A stretch of 64,000 bases of DNA from a bacterium (GCA_016124945.1 WGMT01000058.1:1-64000), one strand, 5' to 3'; positions 53,678 through 61,585 are shown, counted from the first letter of the stretch. Notes: generated by a model from the letters alone, not told the origin. Numbers and translations: made by a program.

Positions 53678-56131
53678 TTATGGCGCAACACGCAGTGGAC
53701 CCAGCAACAGCCTGTCGGCGCCTTCGGCACCCGCTGCGTCGAGCAGGCGCAGTCGTTCAAAGCTGGGCCAGGGATAGAGGCCGATCTCCAATTGATAATC
53801 CCCTGTCGGCGCGTCGGGGCTGACAACAAAAGTGTGGGGATCGACAATGACCAGATCTTCACGTTCAAACCAGGCCGAGGATGGCGTCGGGGGGGCGCTG
53901 TCCAGCCCGCCGTGCATGATGAATCCACTGTCTAGAATGTGGACGAAGGTGGTGTAGTCCTGGCTGATCGGGCTGCGTGCCTGCCAATAGAGGGTGACGG
54001 TGAGTTCGTCGCCCGGGAAGAGCCGACGCGCGCTGAATCTGTAGCCGATCAAGGTAACACCATCGGCAAAATCAACGGACACGGGGTTGGGGACGTCGTT
54101 TGCGGCAGACACAGGCGGCTCTAGCGCCACATGCCCGAAGACAAGGCTGTCGCCGCCGTCCACACGGGGTAGACGTTGGCCGCTACGGTAATCGTAAAGG
54201 CCGACCGCCCACTGTCCACGGTTTGGCGTGTAGGCTGTGTTGGGGACGTCCACCAGATAGGTGTCTATCACAACCTGTCCTGGTAGCCAGCGGCTGGTGG
54301 GTGCATTGCCCCCATTGGGCATGGTGTCGCGTTGTGCCACGGTGAAACCGTCGTCGTCCACGAGGTGCACGAAGACGGAGTAGTCTTTGGGCAGCGATGT
54401 CAGCGCCTGCCACGTCACCTCTACCTGCGCCACATCGCCAGGACGCACTATTGCGGGCGACGCCGTCACCGCCAGGATAGCAACTTGTTCACTGGCTAGG
54501 CCGAAGGTCGCCGACGCCGGTTGCGGCGCAGCGATCTGTGGCTGTGGCGCGGCGTAGATTGGGCGGATCACCCAAAACGGTGTGACAGCCGTGAGAATCG
54601 CCAAGATTGTCACAATTCCCCAGCCAAGGCGCATGCCCAGACGAATGCCCACGCTGCGACAGGCCAACACGAAGATCAAACCCAGTGTCGCCGCAGCAGG
54701 GAAAAAGTAACGTCCTTGTGCGGCGGGGGCGATCTCCATGAAGCGCAGCCAGGAAAAAATTAGCAGTCCGAGCCAGAGAAAGAGAAAACCTCCCTCTAAC
54801 TCCCCCCGCAAAGCAGGGGGAGGACTGTTGCCGTGTTGAGAATCTGATTGTTTTTGGGTGGCAGCGGTCCCCTCTTCGCCCGGCGCTGCGTCGGCTGCTG
54901 GGAGGGCTAGGGAGGTGTAAACCCAACGTACCACCCATGCAACCAACCCCATGCCAATCCCGATCGTCAACACGCCAAAGCCCGTGTAAATCCACTCTGG
55001 GTAGGGGACATTCATCCACCCGAACAAGCCCCAAAACGAGCGGAACAGACTGCCCAATTCTCCGGCTATGATTCCCCAGTCTGCCGGCACCACACGCAGT
55101 AGGATATTGGCTTCCCACACGTTCCAGGCCAGGGGATCGCTGTAAAGTTGCCAATTGCGCCAGTACCACCAACCGGCGATGAGCAACACGGGCGCGCCGA
55201 TCCAGAGGATCGCGTCCCCGATGATGCGCCAGGAGCGTTGCCGCCAAGCCACCCACAGCACCGCCAACCCGGCCAGACCAAGGAGCGTCAACGCGCTAAG
55301 TTTTGAGATCAGCGCCAGGCCGAGGAAGGTGCCGAGAATTGCGAATTGCGAATTGCGAGAGGCGAACTTGTCGTCTTGTCGTCTTGTCGCCTCATTGCCT
55401 TGCCGCACCATCACCACAATCTGCCAGAGGACCAACGCTGCTGTGGCGTTGATGGCGTTGTCGTTGCTGGCGGCGGCGCTGATGAAGACGAACTGCGGGA
55501 TGAAGGCGACGAAGGCCGCGCCGAGCAGCGCCGCGGGTGGCTCCAACAGCAGATCGAGTGTGCGGTAGACGGCATAGACTGTTACTGCGCCGAGGAAGAT
55601 CGAGAAGAAGCGGGCGATGTGTAAGGCCAGGATCGATCCTTGCCACGGCCATCCTTCGGCGTCGGGGTAGTGGATTAGGTAGTTGCGGTTGCCCGGTGCA
55701 TCCGGTTGGCCGATAGCGCGGTGGGGATTGGCGCGGTCATAGATGGTGGGGAAATCGGTTTGATCGATCCAGGCTGTCAATGCGGCGGCGGCCAGGTAGT
55801 AGCCCGGTGCCTGTACACCCTGCTGTCGCCACATTGCCTGAGAATTCGGCTCCGACACCGGCAATCCCTGCCCTGTTGTGACGTGCTGGATGAAGGCAAA
55901 ATGCCAGATTTCGTCCGGCGTTTCAAACGCTGGGGTGAGGATGGAGTAGCTGGTGGTGAGGACGATGAAGACTGCTAGCACTAGCTGAATTGCGTAACGG
56001 CGAATGCGTAATGCGTAATGCGTAACTGTCTGTGGCGTCACTTGTGCATTGGCAACTACATCCGATTGCACAAACCGGCTTGAAACAGTCTCGCTCGTGG
56101 TTGAATGTGTGTTGCGCTGTCGATTACGCAT
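53678..56131 (-). CDS. DUF2142/GT39-like multispanning membrane protein with C-terminal beta domains
   Basis: An 817-residue protein. About 500 N-terminal residues hold many transmembrane helices, with FETPDEIWHFAFIQHVTTG in the first loop and SNDNAINATAALVLW, as in DUF2142 and related lipid-linked sugar transferases. Two C-terminal beta-sandwich repeats follow (DYSVFVHLVDDDGFTVAQRD; DYTTFVHILDSGFIMHGG). Residues about 240-265 (NEATRRQDDKFASRNSQFA) are encoded by tandem repeats at 55336-55389. The assigned ATG lies inside an ATTACGC repeat without a Shine-Dalgarno; the real start may be a later GTG in QLVLAVF. A GT2 gene precedes it. Confidence 0.75.
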   Translation of the reverse strand: MRNRQRNTHSTTSETVSSRFVQSDVVANAQVTPQTVTHYALRIRRYAIQLVLAVFIVLTTSYSILTPAFETPDEIWHFAFIQHVTTGQGLPVSEPNSQAMWRQQGVQAPGYYLAAAALTAWIDQTDFPTIYDRANPHRAIGQPDAPGNRNYLIHYPDAEGWPWQGSILALHIARFFSIFLGAVTVYAVYRTLDLLLEPPAALLGAAFVAFIPQFVFISAAASNDNAINATAALVLWQIVVMVRQGNEATRRQDDKFASRNSQFAILGTFLGLALISKLSALTLLGLAGLAVLWVAWRQRSWRIIGDAILWIGAPVLLIAGWWYWRNWQLYSDPLAWNVWEANILLRVVPADWGIIAGELGSLFRSFWGLFGWMNVPYPEWIYTGFGVLTIGIGMGLVAWVVRWVYTSLALPAADAAPGEEGTAATQKQSDSQHGNSPPPALRGELEGGFLFLWLGLLIFSWLRFMEIAPAAQGRYFFPAAATLGLIFVLACRSVGIRLGMRLGWGIVTILAILTAVTPFWVIRPIYAAPQPQIAAPQPASATFGLASEQVAILAVTASPAIVRPGDVAQVEVTWQALTSLPKDYSVFVHLVDDDGFTVAQRDTMPNGGNAPTSRWLPGQVVIDTYLVDVPNTAYTPNRGQWAVGLYDYRSGQRLPRVDGGDSLVFGHVALEPPVSAANDVPNPVSVDFADGVTLIGYRFSARRLFPGDELTVTLYWQARSPISQDYTTFVHILDSGFIMHGGLDSAPPTPSSAWFEREDLVIVDPHTFVVSPDAPTGDYQLEIGLYPWPSFERLRLLDAAGAEGADRLLLGPLRVAP
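55336..55389. repeat. GAATTGC heptamers and CTTGTCGT octamers inside a coding region
   Basis: Three exact GAATTGC units (55336-55356) are followed after ten bases by CTTGTCGT, CTTGTCGT, CTTGTCG (55367-55389). Both lie within the DUF2142-like gene and are translated in frame as a polar loop between helices. Confidence 0.9.
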
Positions 56132-56143
56132 TACGGATTACGC
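56004..56143. repeat. Inverted ATGCGTA/ATTACGC arrays overlapping a gene start
   Basis: ATGCGTA occurs three times at 56004-56024. ATTACGC, ATTACGG, ATTACGC occur at 56123-56143 in the opposite orientation. The right array supplies the ATG of the DUF2142-like gene (56131) and the left array encodes part of its N-terminal region. Confidence 0.85.
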
Positions 56144-56147
56144 ATTT

Positions 56148-56915
56148 CTATCTTCTCGGCTTCCACACCAACAGGTAGTACAGCCAACTGCGGACATACG
56201 CCGACCAGACGTCGCTGACACGGAAGTTGGATTCACCGTTGGCGCGCACATATTCGTGGGTGGCCACTTCCGCCAGCCGGTAACCGCTGCGCACCGACTT
56301 AATCACCATCTCCTGCTCAATTGTGGTGATGTTTTCTTGCAGATCGAGCGCTTGCGCCACGTCACGGCGAATGGCGCGGAAGCCATTTTGACAGTCGGTC
56401 AGGCGCAGATTTTGTGTGTAGTTGACGCTGAGGGTAATGATCTGGCTGCCAAAGAGGCGGATGAATTGGTGGATCGTGGCATGCAGTTCGTCGCTGCCGC
56501 CCAGCATTCGCGAGCCGGAAACATGATCGGCCACACCGTTGACGATCGGCTCCACCAACGCGGGGATATCGCAAGGATCGTGGGAGCCGTCGGCGTCGAC
56601 AAAGACGAGAATGTCGCCGGTGGCGCGGGCGATCCCCGTGCGGATGGCGTCTCCTTTGCCGCGGTTGTTGTCGAGGATCACCTGTGCCCCGAACGACGCC
56701 GCAATCTCCCGCGTGGCATCGGTGCTGTGTCCGTCGATTACCAATAGTTCGTCGGCAAAGGGCGCCGCGATTTCTAGCACAGGACGCAAATTGTCTGCCT
56801 CGTTGCGTGTGGGCACGACAATCGAAATACGATGCAGCGTCCCATCGGGTCCACGGCGGTTGATTTCAGTGGGGCGCCTGGCAGCTTTGTACCAGGCAGG
56901 CAACGTCGAATTCAA
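56148..56915 (-). CDS. GT2-family glycosyltransferase (dolichol-phosphate mannosyltransferase-like)
   Basis: A 255-residue GT-A enzyme. ISIVVPTRNEADNLRPVLE opens the nucleotide-binding fold near residue 31. DILVFVDADGSHDPCDIP holds the DxD metal motif, and FRAIRRDVAQALDLQEN with EQEMVIKSVRSGYRLAEV are family motifs. No C-terminal transmembrane segment is obvious. It probably makes a polyprenyl-phosphate sugar used by the membrane glycosyltransferase that follows. TTG 56915 is chosen for GAGGA six bases upstream. Confidence 0.88.
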   Translation of the reverse strand: MNSTLPAWYKAARRPTEINRRGPDGTLHRISIVVPTRNEADNLRPVLEIAAPFADELLVIDGHSTDATREIAASFGAQVILDNNRGKGDAIRTGIARATGDILVFVDADGSHDPCDIPALVEPIVNGVADHVSGSRMLGGSDELHATIHQFIRLFGSQIITLSVNYTQNLRLTDCQNGFRAIRRDVAQALDLQENITTIEQEMVIKSVRSGYRLAEVATHEYVRANGESNFRVSDVWSAYVRSWLYYLLVWKPRR

Positions 56916-57002
56916 ACGATTTCCTCACGGGTGCGGCGTTGGCGAAAACGAAGTAAGTGTCTACTTTAACGATATTCAAGTGGAGATCCAAATTGCGTAG
57001 TA

Positions 57003-57150
57003 CGTGGTGCGTGGTGCGTGGACTCGTCGTGGCGCTGTACTTAGAATTGGCAGGTTCTACTCGCACAACGCAAGGCACGCCAATGCAGTATCAAGAGTCT
57101 CAACTGGATCAAGAGTCTCAACTGGTAAACGCACCACGTACCACACACTA
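57003..57150. repeat. Inverted CGTGGTG and CGCACCA heptamer arrays
   Basis: CGTGGTG, CGTGGTG, CGTGG (57003-57021) and CGCACCA, CGTACCA, CACACTA (57130-57150) are in opposite orientation; 13 bases (57000-57012 and 57129-57141) pair perfectly. In between, TCAAGAGTCTCAACTGGA-type sequence is directly repeated once. Confidence 0.8.
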
Positions 57151-57160
57151 CGCTCCCGAT

Positions 57161-57191
57161 TTGACACCCAATCCCCCATTGATGATACAAT
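57161..57191 (+). promoter_or_regulatory. Promoter for the SAM-riboswitch transcript
   Basis: TTGACA (57161-57166) and TACAAT (57186-57191) are 19 bases apart, with TGA before the -10. The spacing is long, but the -35 is perfect and transcription would begin just before the riboswitch. Confidence 0.6.
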
Positions 57192-57222
57192 CGCCCCCAC
57201 AACCAAATAGCAGCAATCTGCG

Positions 57223-57339
57223 CTTATCAAGAGAGGTGGAGGGAACGGCCCTTTGAAGCCTCGGCAACCGGCAACGGACGTGATCATGTCTTCGTTGTGT
57301 CAGGTGCCAATTCCGTCGGTGTGATGCCGAAAGATGAGA
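57223..57339 (+). promoter_or_regulatory. SAM-I (S-box) riboswitch
   Basis: The aptamer opens CTTATCAAGAGAGGTGGAGG and continues with a GGCAACC stretch (CCTCGGCAACCGG), GGTGCCAATTCC and the closing GATGAGA, the conserved S-box core in order. P1 pairs CTTATC with GATGAG. SAM binding should favour the terminator at 57367-57400 and switch off the downstream gene when methionine/SAM is plentiful. Confidence 0.93.
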
Positions 57340-57366
57340 CGCGATGGCGATTCGTTCAGCCAACGT

Positions 57367-57400
57367 AACCTCTTCCTGTATCCATCGGAAGGGGTTTTTT
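57367..57400 (+). terminator. Riboswitch expression-platform terminator
   Basis: AACCTCTTCC (57367-57376) pairs with GGAAGGGGTT (57387-57396), including G-U pairs, around a 10-base loop, followed by TTTTTT. It lies 28 bases after the aptamer, on the same strand. Confidence 0.88.
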
Positions 57401-57453
57401 GTTTTCACGGCAACGGTGCAAGGGAATGCCCCTCTCGGTAATGCGCTGGACGA

Positions 57454-57513
57454 CGACGGACGACCGACGACCGGAGCAGCACACGATATTGTTTGCAACC
57501 TGCAACCTGCAAC
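57454..57513. repeat. ACGACCG and TGCAACC heptamer arrays
   Basis: ACGACGG, ACGACCG, ACGACCG (57454-57474) and TGCAACC, TGCAACC, TGCAAC (57494-57513) both keep a 7-base period. They lie between the riboswitch terminator and the regulated gene, in its 5' leader. Confidence 0.75.
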
Positions 57514-57593
57514 ATCAGACTCACTTACCAGCCTGATCTTCTACCCATCACAGCTTTCCATCGACAACGCGATATACTGACCGAGGAGCGATC

Positions 57594-58847
57594 ATGCAGA
57601 CTGTAGACCCAACTGCCGCCAATAGCGTTCACCGCAATGGACATACCCCGAAAGAGGACAGTTCACTGTCGCCGCTGACCGAAGCTGTCCATGCCGGTGA
57701 GGCGCGCTTTCGTTCTCACAACAGCCTGACTGTGCCCATTGTGCAGACGTCGACTTACACCTTCGACAACACGGCCGAGTTGATCGACTACGTCGAAAAT
57801 CACATGTTCTGGGACGTGCCCGAGCGTGAGGAGTATGGGCGCTACGGCAACCCGACCGTGCGCGCCGCCGAAGCCAAAATCGCCGCCCTCGACAAAGCCG
57901 AAGACGCTGTGATGGTGAGCAGCGGCATGGCCGCCATCACGAATACAATGTTGATTCTGCTCTCTGCCGGGGATCACTTTATCATCACCGAAGATTGTTA
58001 CCGCCGCACACGTGCCTTCTGTCGCACCTTCCTCACGCGTTTCGGTATTGAATGTACCACCGTCCGCCCCGGTGATTACGATGCCATCGAGGCGGCCATT
58101 CAACCCAACACCAGGTTGATCTTCTCCGAATCCCCCACCAATCCCTTCCTGCGCTGCCTCGATTACGCCCGTCTGGCCGACATTGCCCAGCGTCACAAAG
58201 TCAAAACTGCCGTCGACACCACCTTCGGCACACCCATGAATGTGCGCCCGATTGAATATGGCATCGACCTGGTGATTCACAGCGTCACCAAATACCTGGG
58301 CGGCCACAACGACTTACTGGCCGGCTGCGTAGTGGGCAACTACAGCATCACCACGGCATTGCGCCAGGCCCAAGGGGTGATGGGCGCTGTGGTGGATCCG
58401 CACTGTGGCTACTTGATCCTGCGCGGCTTGAAGACGTTGGGGCTGCGCATGCGCCAGCACAACGCCAGCGGTATGGCTGTCGCCCGCTTCCTTGAGGACC
58501 ACCCCAAAGTGCGTCGCGTCTGGTATCCCGGCCTCGAAAGCCACCCCGATTACGAAGTTGCCGCCCGTACCATGCAGGGCTTCGGCGGCGTCATCAGCTT
58601 CGAGATTGACGGCGATGGACCCGCCGCCAGCCGCTTTATCGACGCCTGCCGCATCCCGCGTATTGGTCCTAGCTTGGGGGGCGTAGAGAGCCTCATCGAA
58701 CAGCCGTCGATCATCTCCTACTACGACACCGATCCCGAAGTACGCCTCGCTCTAGGCATCAGCGATGAACTCGTGCGCCTGAGCCTGGGTATCGAAGAGA
58801 CTGACGATCTTATTGCCGATCTGGCGCAAGCGTTGGAAAGTGCATAG
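57594..58847 (+). CDS. Cys/Met-metabolism PLP enzyme (cystathionine gamma-synthase/O-acylhomoserine type)
   Basis: A 417-residue fold-type I PLP enzyme of the Cys/Met metabolism family. YGRYGNPTVRAAEAKIAAL and VMVSSGMAAITN lie in the N-terminal part, and the Schiff-base lysine is K233 in HSVTKYLGGHND. LGGVESLIEQPSI is the C-terminal family motif. The upstream SAM-I riboswitch indicates a role in methionine or cysteine supply, so cystathionine gamma-synthase or O-acetyl/succinylhomoserine sulfhydrylase is more likely than a degrading lyase. Sequence alone does not separate these. GAGGAG precedes ATG 57594. Confidence 0.9.
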   Translation: MQTVDPTAANSVHRNGHTPKEDSSLSPLTEAVHAGEARFRSHNSLTVPIVQTSTYTFDNTAELIDYVENHMFWDVPEREEYGRYGNPTVRAAEAKIAALDKAEDAVMVSSGMAAITNTMLILLSAGDHFIITEDCYRRTRAFCRTFLTRFGIECTTVRPGDYDAIEAAIQPNTRLIFSESPTNPFLRCLDYARLADIAQRHKVKTAVDTTFGTPMNVRPIEYGIDLVIHSVTKYLGGHNDLLAGCVVGNYSITTALRQAQGVMGAVVDPHCGYLILRGLKTLGLRMRQHNASGMAVARFLEDHPKVRRVWYPGLESHPDYEVAARTMQGFGGVISFEIDGDGPAASRFIDACRIPRIGPSLGGVESLIEQPSIISYYDTDPEVRLALGISDELVRLSLGIEETDDLIADLAQALESA

Positions 58848-58852
58848 AAAAC

Positions 58853-58894
58853 GATGATGAGATGATGGCTTTCCAACCCCATCATCTCATCATC
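58853..58894. repeat. Perfect 16-bp inverted repeat after the PLP-enzyme gene
   Basis: GATGATGAGATGATGG (58853-58868) and its exact complement (58879-58894) flank a 10-base loop, starting six bases after the stop codon. It is followed by TTCCCTTCCCC rather than a clean T-run; it may still act as a terminator. Confidence 0.8.
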
Positions 58895-58994
58895 TTCCCT
58901 TCCCCAACTGGAATCCTCTCCACTGCCAATTCGCCAAATTCCCCGTACAGTCGAGTCATTCCGTGACATTTTTCACATAAAGTGACTCAACAAA

Positions 58995-60245
58995 ATGAAT
59001 CAGATCTTCAAGTGTCTTCATTTGCTTGTTACATGTTCCATATTCTGTGTTCGATGGACTGAGCAAAACGCGCCTGGCTACGTACTACGCACTACGCACT
59101 ACGCCTTGCTCATACCTTTTGCTCTCCTCCTAACCGCCTGCGCCCCCGCCGAGCCTCGCCTTGCCAGCGCCAACGTCATCGAGGCGATGAGTGGCCCGGC
59201 GGACGAGAACTTTGCCCGCGCTTATGAGCCGGTGGAATTTGTTTTCCCACGCGATCATGGGCCACATCCTGAGTACACCACTGAATGGTGGTACTACACC
59301 GGCAATCTGGCAGACGCCGAGGGTGGGCTTTACGGCTTCCAGTTGACCTTCTTTCGCAGCGCGCTTTCGCCTGATCAACCTGAACGCGCTTCGGATTTGG
59401 CCACAAATCAGATTTACATGGCTCATTTTGCCATCACCAGTGGACCAGACGCCGAGCACCATAGTTTTGATCGCTTCAGCCGTGGCGCGGGAGGCCTGGC
59501 CGGTGCAATCGGTGAGCCAGAGTACAGCGTCTGGCTCGAAGACTGGCGCGCCGAGCAGATCGGCCCACAACAATACCGTCTCGTCGCCGCCGCCGAAGGC
59601 CCCGACGGGCGTGTCGCCCTGGATCTCGTCCTCGCCGAGACACGCGATCCCCTGCTGCACGGCGATCGTGGTCTTAGCCAGAAAGGACCGGAGCCAGGCA
59701 ACGCCAGTTACTACTACAGCCTTGTGCGCATGGACACCACCGGCACCGTCGTCTTCGACGGCGAAAGCGTAGAGGTTACCGGGCTGAGTTGGAAAGATCA
59801 TGAGTATGGCACCAGCGCACTCAGCGGCGACGCCGTCGGTTGGGACTGGTTCAGTGTCACCCTGGACAATGGCATTGTGATCATGTTTGCCGAGATCCGT
59901 ACACGCAGTGGCGTCAGTCAGGACATCTTTGAGGGTACTCTCGCCTATCCAGACGGGCGACAAGTTGTTATTAACCAGGACGATTTCGTCCTCACGCCGC
60001 TTGGCGAGTGGACCAGCCCCGATACAGGCATCGTCTACCCGTCCGGCTGGCAGGTAACCTTTCCTGCGTTCGACATCGAACTCACCATCGAACCGTTAAT
60101 CGACGATCAAGAGATGGATGTTGCCTTCACCTACTACGAAGGAACCACTCTGATCGAGGGCAGCGCCAACGGTGAATCTGTGCGTGGACGTGGCTACGTT
60201 GAACTTACCGGCTACGGTGACAGTGGGGGAGCGTATCAACGGTAG
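58995..60245 (+). CDS. CrtC/AttH-type lipocalin-like lipoprotein
   Basis: A 416-residue exported protein. The lipobox LLLTAC follows a hydrophobic stretch (ALLIPFALLLTAC). The mature domain has DHGPHPEYTTEWWYYTGNL and GLYGFQLTFFRSALSP, the signature of the carotenoid 1,2-hydratase/AttH fold, and later LSWKDHEYGTS and WDWFSVTLDNG. No carotenoid genes are adjacent, so the activity is unknown. Residues just before the hydrophobic core (YVLRTTHYALL) come from a CTACGCA heptamer array, so the true signal-peptide start is unclear. It ends inside a 34-bp hairpin. Confidence 0.82.
   Translation: MNQIFKCLHLLVTCSIFCVRWTEQNAPGYVLRTTHYALLIPFALLLTACAPAEPRLASANVIEAMSGPADENFARAYEPVEFVFPRDHGPHPEYTTEWWYYTGNLADAEGGLYGFQLTFFRSALSPDQPERASDLATNQIYMAHFAITSGPDAEHHSFDRFSRGAGGLAGAIGEPEYSVWLEDWRAEQIGPQQYRLVAAAEGPDGRVALDLVLAETRDPLLHGDRGLSQKGPEPGNASYYYSLVRMDTTGTVVFDGESVEVTGLSWKDHEYGTSALSGDAVGWDWFSVTLDNGIVIMFAEIRTRSGVSQDIFEGTLAYPDGRQVVINQDDFVLTPLGEWTSPDTGIVYPSGWQVTFPAFDIELTIEPLIDDQEMDVAFTYYEGTTLIEGSANGESVRGRGYVELTGYGDSGGAYQR
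59078..59105. repeat. CTACGCA heptamer array within a signal-peptide coding region
   Basis: CTACGTA, CTACGCA, CTACGCA, CTACGCC are contiguous with a 7-base period. They are translated directly before the hydrophobic core of the CrtC/AttH-like lipoprotein. Confidence 0.88.
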
Positions 60246-60316
60246 GGGTTTGCGTGGGGCGGAAGGAGCGCTCGCTTCATTGGCGAGCGCTCCTTCCGCC
60301 CCACGCAAACCCCTAC
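60242..60316 (+). terminator. Perfect 34-bp hairpin at the end of the CrtC/AttH-like gene
   Basis: Arms 60242-60275 and 60283-60316 are exact complements around a 7-base loop (TTCATTG). The left arm includes the stop codon TAG (60243-60245). It is the strongest hairpin in the window. Only a short TTG follows the right arm, so it may block 3' exonucleases or form a cruciform as well as terminate. Confidence 0.8.
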
Positions 60317-60346
60317 GATCTTGAAATACTTTGTACTCCCCTGCTT

Positions 60347-60375
60347 TTGCCTGGAACCGTCTGCTGTGATAAAAT
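60347..60375 (+). promoter_or_regulatory. Predicted rpsF promoter
   Basis: TTGCCT (60347-60352) and TAAAAT (60370-60375) are 17 bases apart, and TGA precedes the -10. It lies 125 bases upstream of the rpsF start. Confidence 0.55.
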
Positions 60376-60499
60376 CTTCGCTTGGACCTGCGGCGAGGAG
60401 CGACTGGCTGTGTCATGTCTTCCTCGCTCTTTCTGTTCACAGTCGATGCTGTGGGCAAGCCCATGGAAAGACCATTATTTTTTAAGGAGAAGCGCGGGG

Positions 60500-60799
60500 A
60501 TGACCGAGCAACTAAATCAGTACGAATTGATCTATGTTATCCAGCCCGAGTTGGATAACGACGCCACCAAGGCTGTCGACGAACGTGTGTCGCAAGCCAT
60601 TGCCGGCAACAAAGGCGAGATTGTCAGCACCGAGATCTGGGGACAGCGCAAGCTGGCGTACCCCATCGGTCGCTATTTTGAAGGCTACTACATCCTCCAC
60701 AATGTACAGATGCCGCCCGCCGGTGTGAGCGATGTAGAGCGTGTCATGCGCCTCAACGAGAACATTATCCGCTTTCTCGTTGTACGCAAGGACGCCTAA
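60500..60799 (+). CDS. rpsF: 30S ribosomal protein bS6
   Basis: A 99-residue ribosomal protein with the bS6 opening QYELIYVIQPELDNDATKAV, the central WGQRKLAYPIGRYFEGYYIL, and the end RLNENIIRFLVVRKDA. Length is normal. AAGGAG lies ten bases before ATG 60500; an in-frame extension to 60254 overlaps the preceding hairpin and is not credible. In most bacteria ssb follows rpsF; here a 241-base gene-free gap leads straight to rpsR. Confidence 0.96.
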   Translation: MTEQLNQYELIYVIQPELDNDATKAVDERVSQAIAGNKGEIVSTEIWGQRKLAYPIGRYFEGYYILHNVQMPPAGVSDVERVMRLNENIIRFLVVRKDA

Positions 60800-61040
60800 T
60801 CTCAGGTTTCTTGTGCCGGAATCTTTTGTAGCCCAGTTTGGGGTAACGGAGTCTTTGGCAATGACAGTGCAGCAGTACGAGAAGACCTCTCGTCCCTGGT
60901 AGCCCTGTTCCCAACACAACAGGGCCGTCTGTACGTAACAAGCCGCTGCTACAATCGCAGGTCGCTGCGTCGCTTGGCGTACACATGGCCAATACTAGGC
61001 TGTTCGGTAAGCATATCGGGCAGAATATTAGGAGAGAATC

Positions 61041-61517
61041 ATGAGTGAAGAAATGATGAACGAGTCGGAAGAGCTTGAAGAAGTTGTCTTCGAGGGTGAT
61101 AGCGAAATCGAAAGCGATGACGACGACTTCGACGATGATTACACCGGCGACGACGACGAAGACATCCCCGCCGCCGACGATGAATACGAAGAAGTAGCCG
61201 ACGACGAAGATGTAACCTACTCTGAAGGTCCTGCTGTATTTTCACGAGCTCGTGAAAATACCGGTGGGGCACCTGCTGGGCGTCGTCGTAATATACGGAG
61301 CCTTGCCCGCGAAGTTAAGATGGAAGACATTGACTACAAACGTGTCCAGATCTTGAGCCGCTTCGTGGATCGCCATGGACGCATTTTGTCTCGCCGTAAG
61401 ACCCGCATTAGCGCCAAGATGCAGCGTAAGGTCACCCGTGAGATCAAGCGGGCCCGTCATCTGGCGTTGATGCCGTACACCGGCGAACACGTCCGCATCA
61501 CGCGCAAGCGCGGCTAG
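61041..61517 (+). CDS. rpsR: 30S ribosomal protein bS18 with an unusual acidic N-terminal extension
   Basis: A 158-residue protein. The C-terminal 70 residues are canonical bS18: EDIDYKRVQILSRFVDRHG, then RISAKMQRKVTREIKRARHL and LALMPYT. The first 65 or so residues are almost entirely Asp/Glu (runs such as DDDDFDDDYTGDDDED), followed by a short Gly/Ala/Arg linker. Typical bS18 has 70-90 residues. AGGAGAG precedes ATG 61041 and no later ATG has a better site before the conserved core, so the extension is probably translated. A terminator follows at 61549. Confidence 0.93.
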   Translation: MSEEMMNESEELEEVVFEGDSEIESDDDDFDDDYTGDDDEDIPAADDEYEEVADDEDVTYSEGPAVFSRARENTGGAPAGRRRNIRSLAREVKMEDIDYKRVQILSRFVDRHGRILSRRKTRISAKMQRKVTREIKRARHLALMPYTGEHVRITRKRG

Positions 61518-61548
61518 TCGCCATCCGGTGGCAGAGATTGGAATGATG

Positions 61549-61585
61549 TAGGGGCGTGGGGAAACTTCCTATGCCCCTATTTTCT
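61549..61585 (+). terminator. Rho-independent terminator after rpsR
   Basis: TAGGGGC (61549-61555) pairs with GCCCCTA (61573-61579), followed by TTTTCT. It lies 32 bases after the rpsR stop. Confidence 0.75.

Larger units (their letters stand above)
56916..57593 (+). other. 678-bp regulatory intergenic region with repeats, promoter and riboswitch
   Basis: No gene is seen. From left to right it holds inverted CGTGGTG/CGCACCA arrays (57003-57150), a promoter (57161-57191), a SAM-I riboswitch (57223-57339), its terminator (57367-57400), and ACGACCG and TGCAACC heptamers (57454-57513). About 80 bases remain before the PLP-enzyme gene. Confidence 0.8.
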
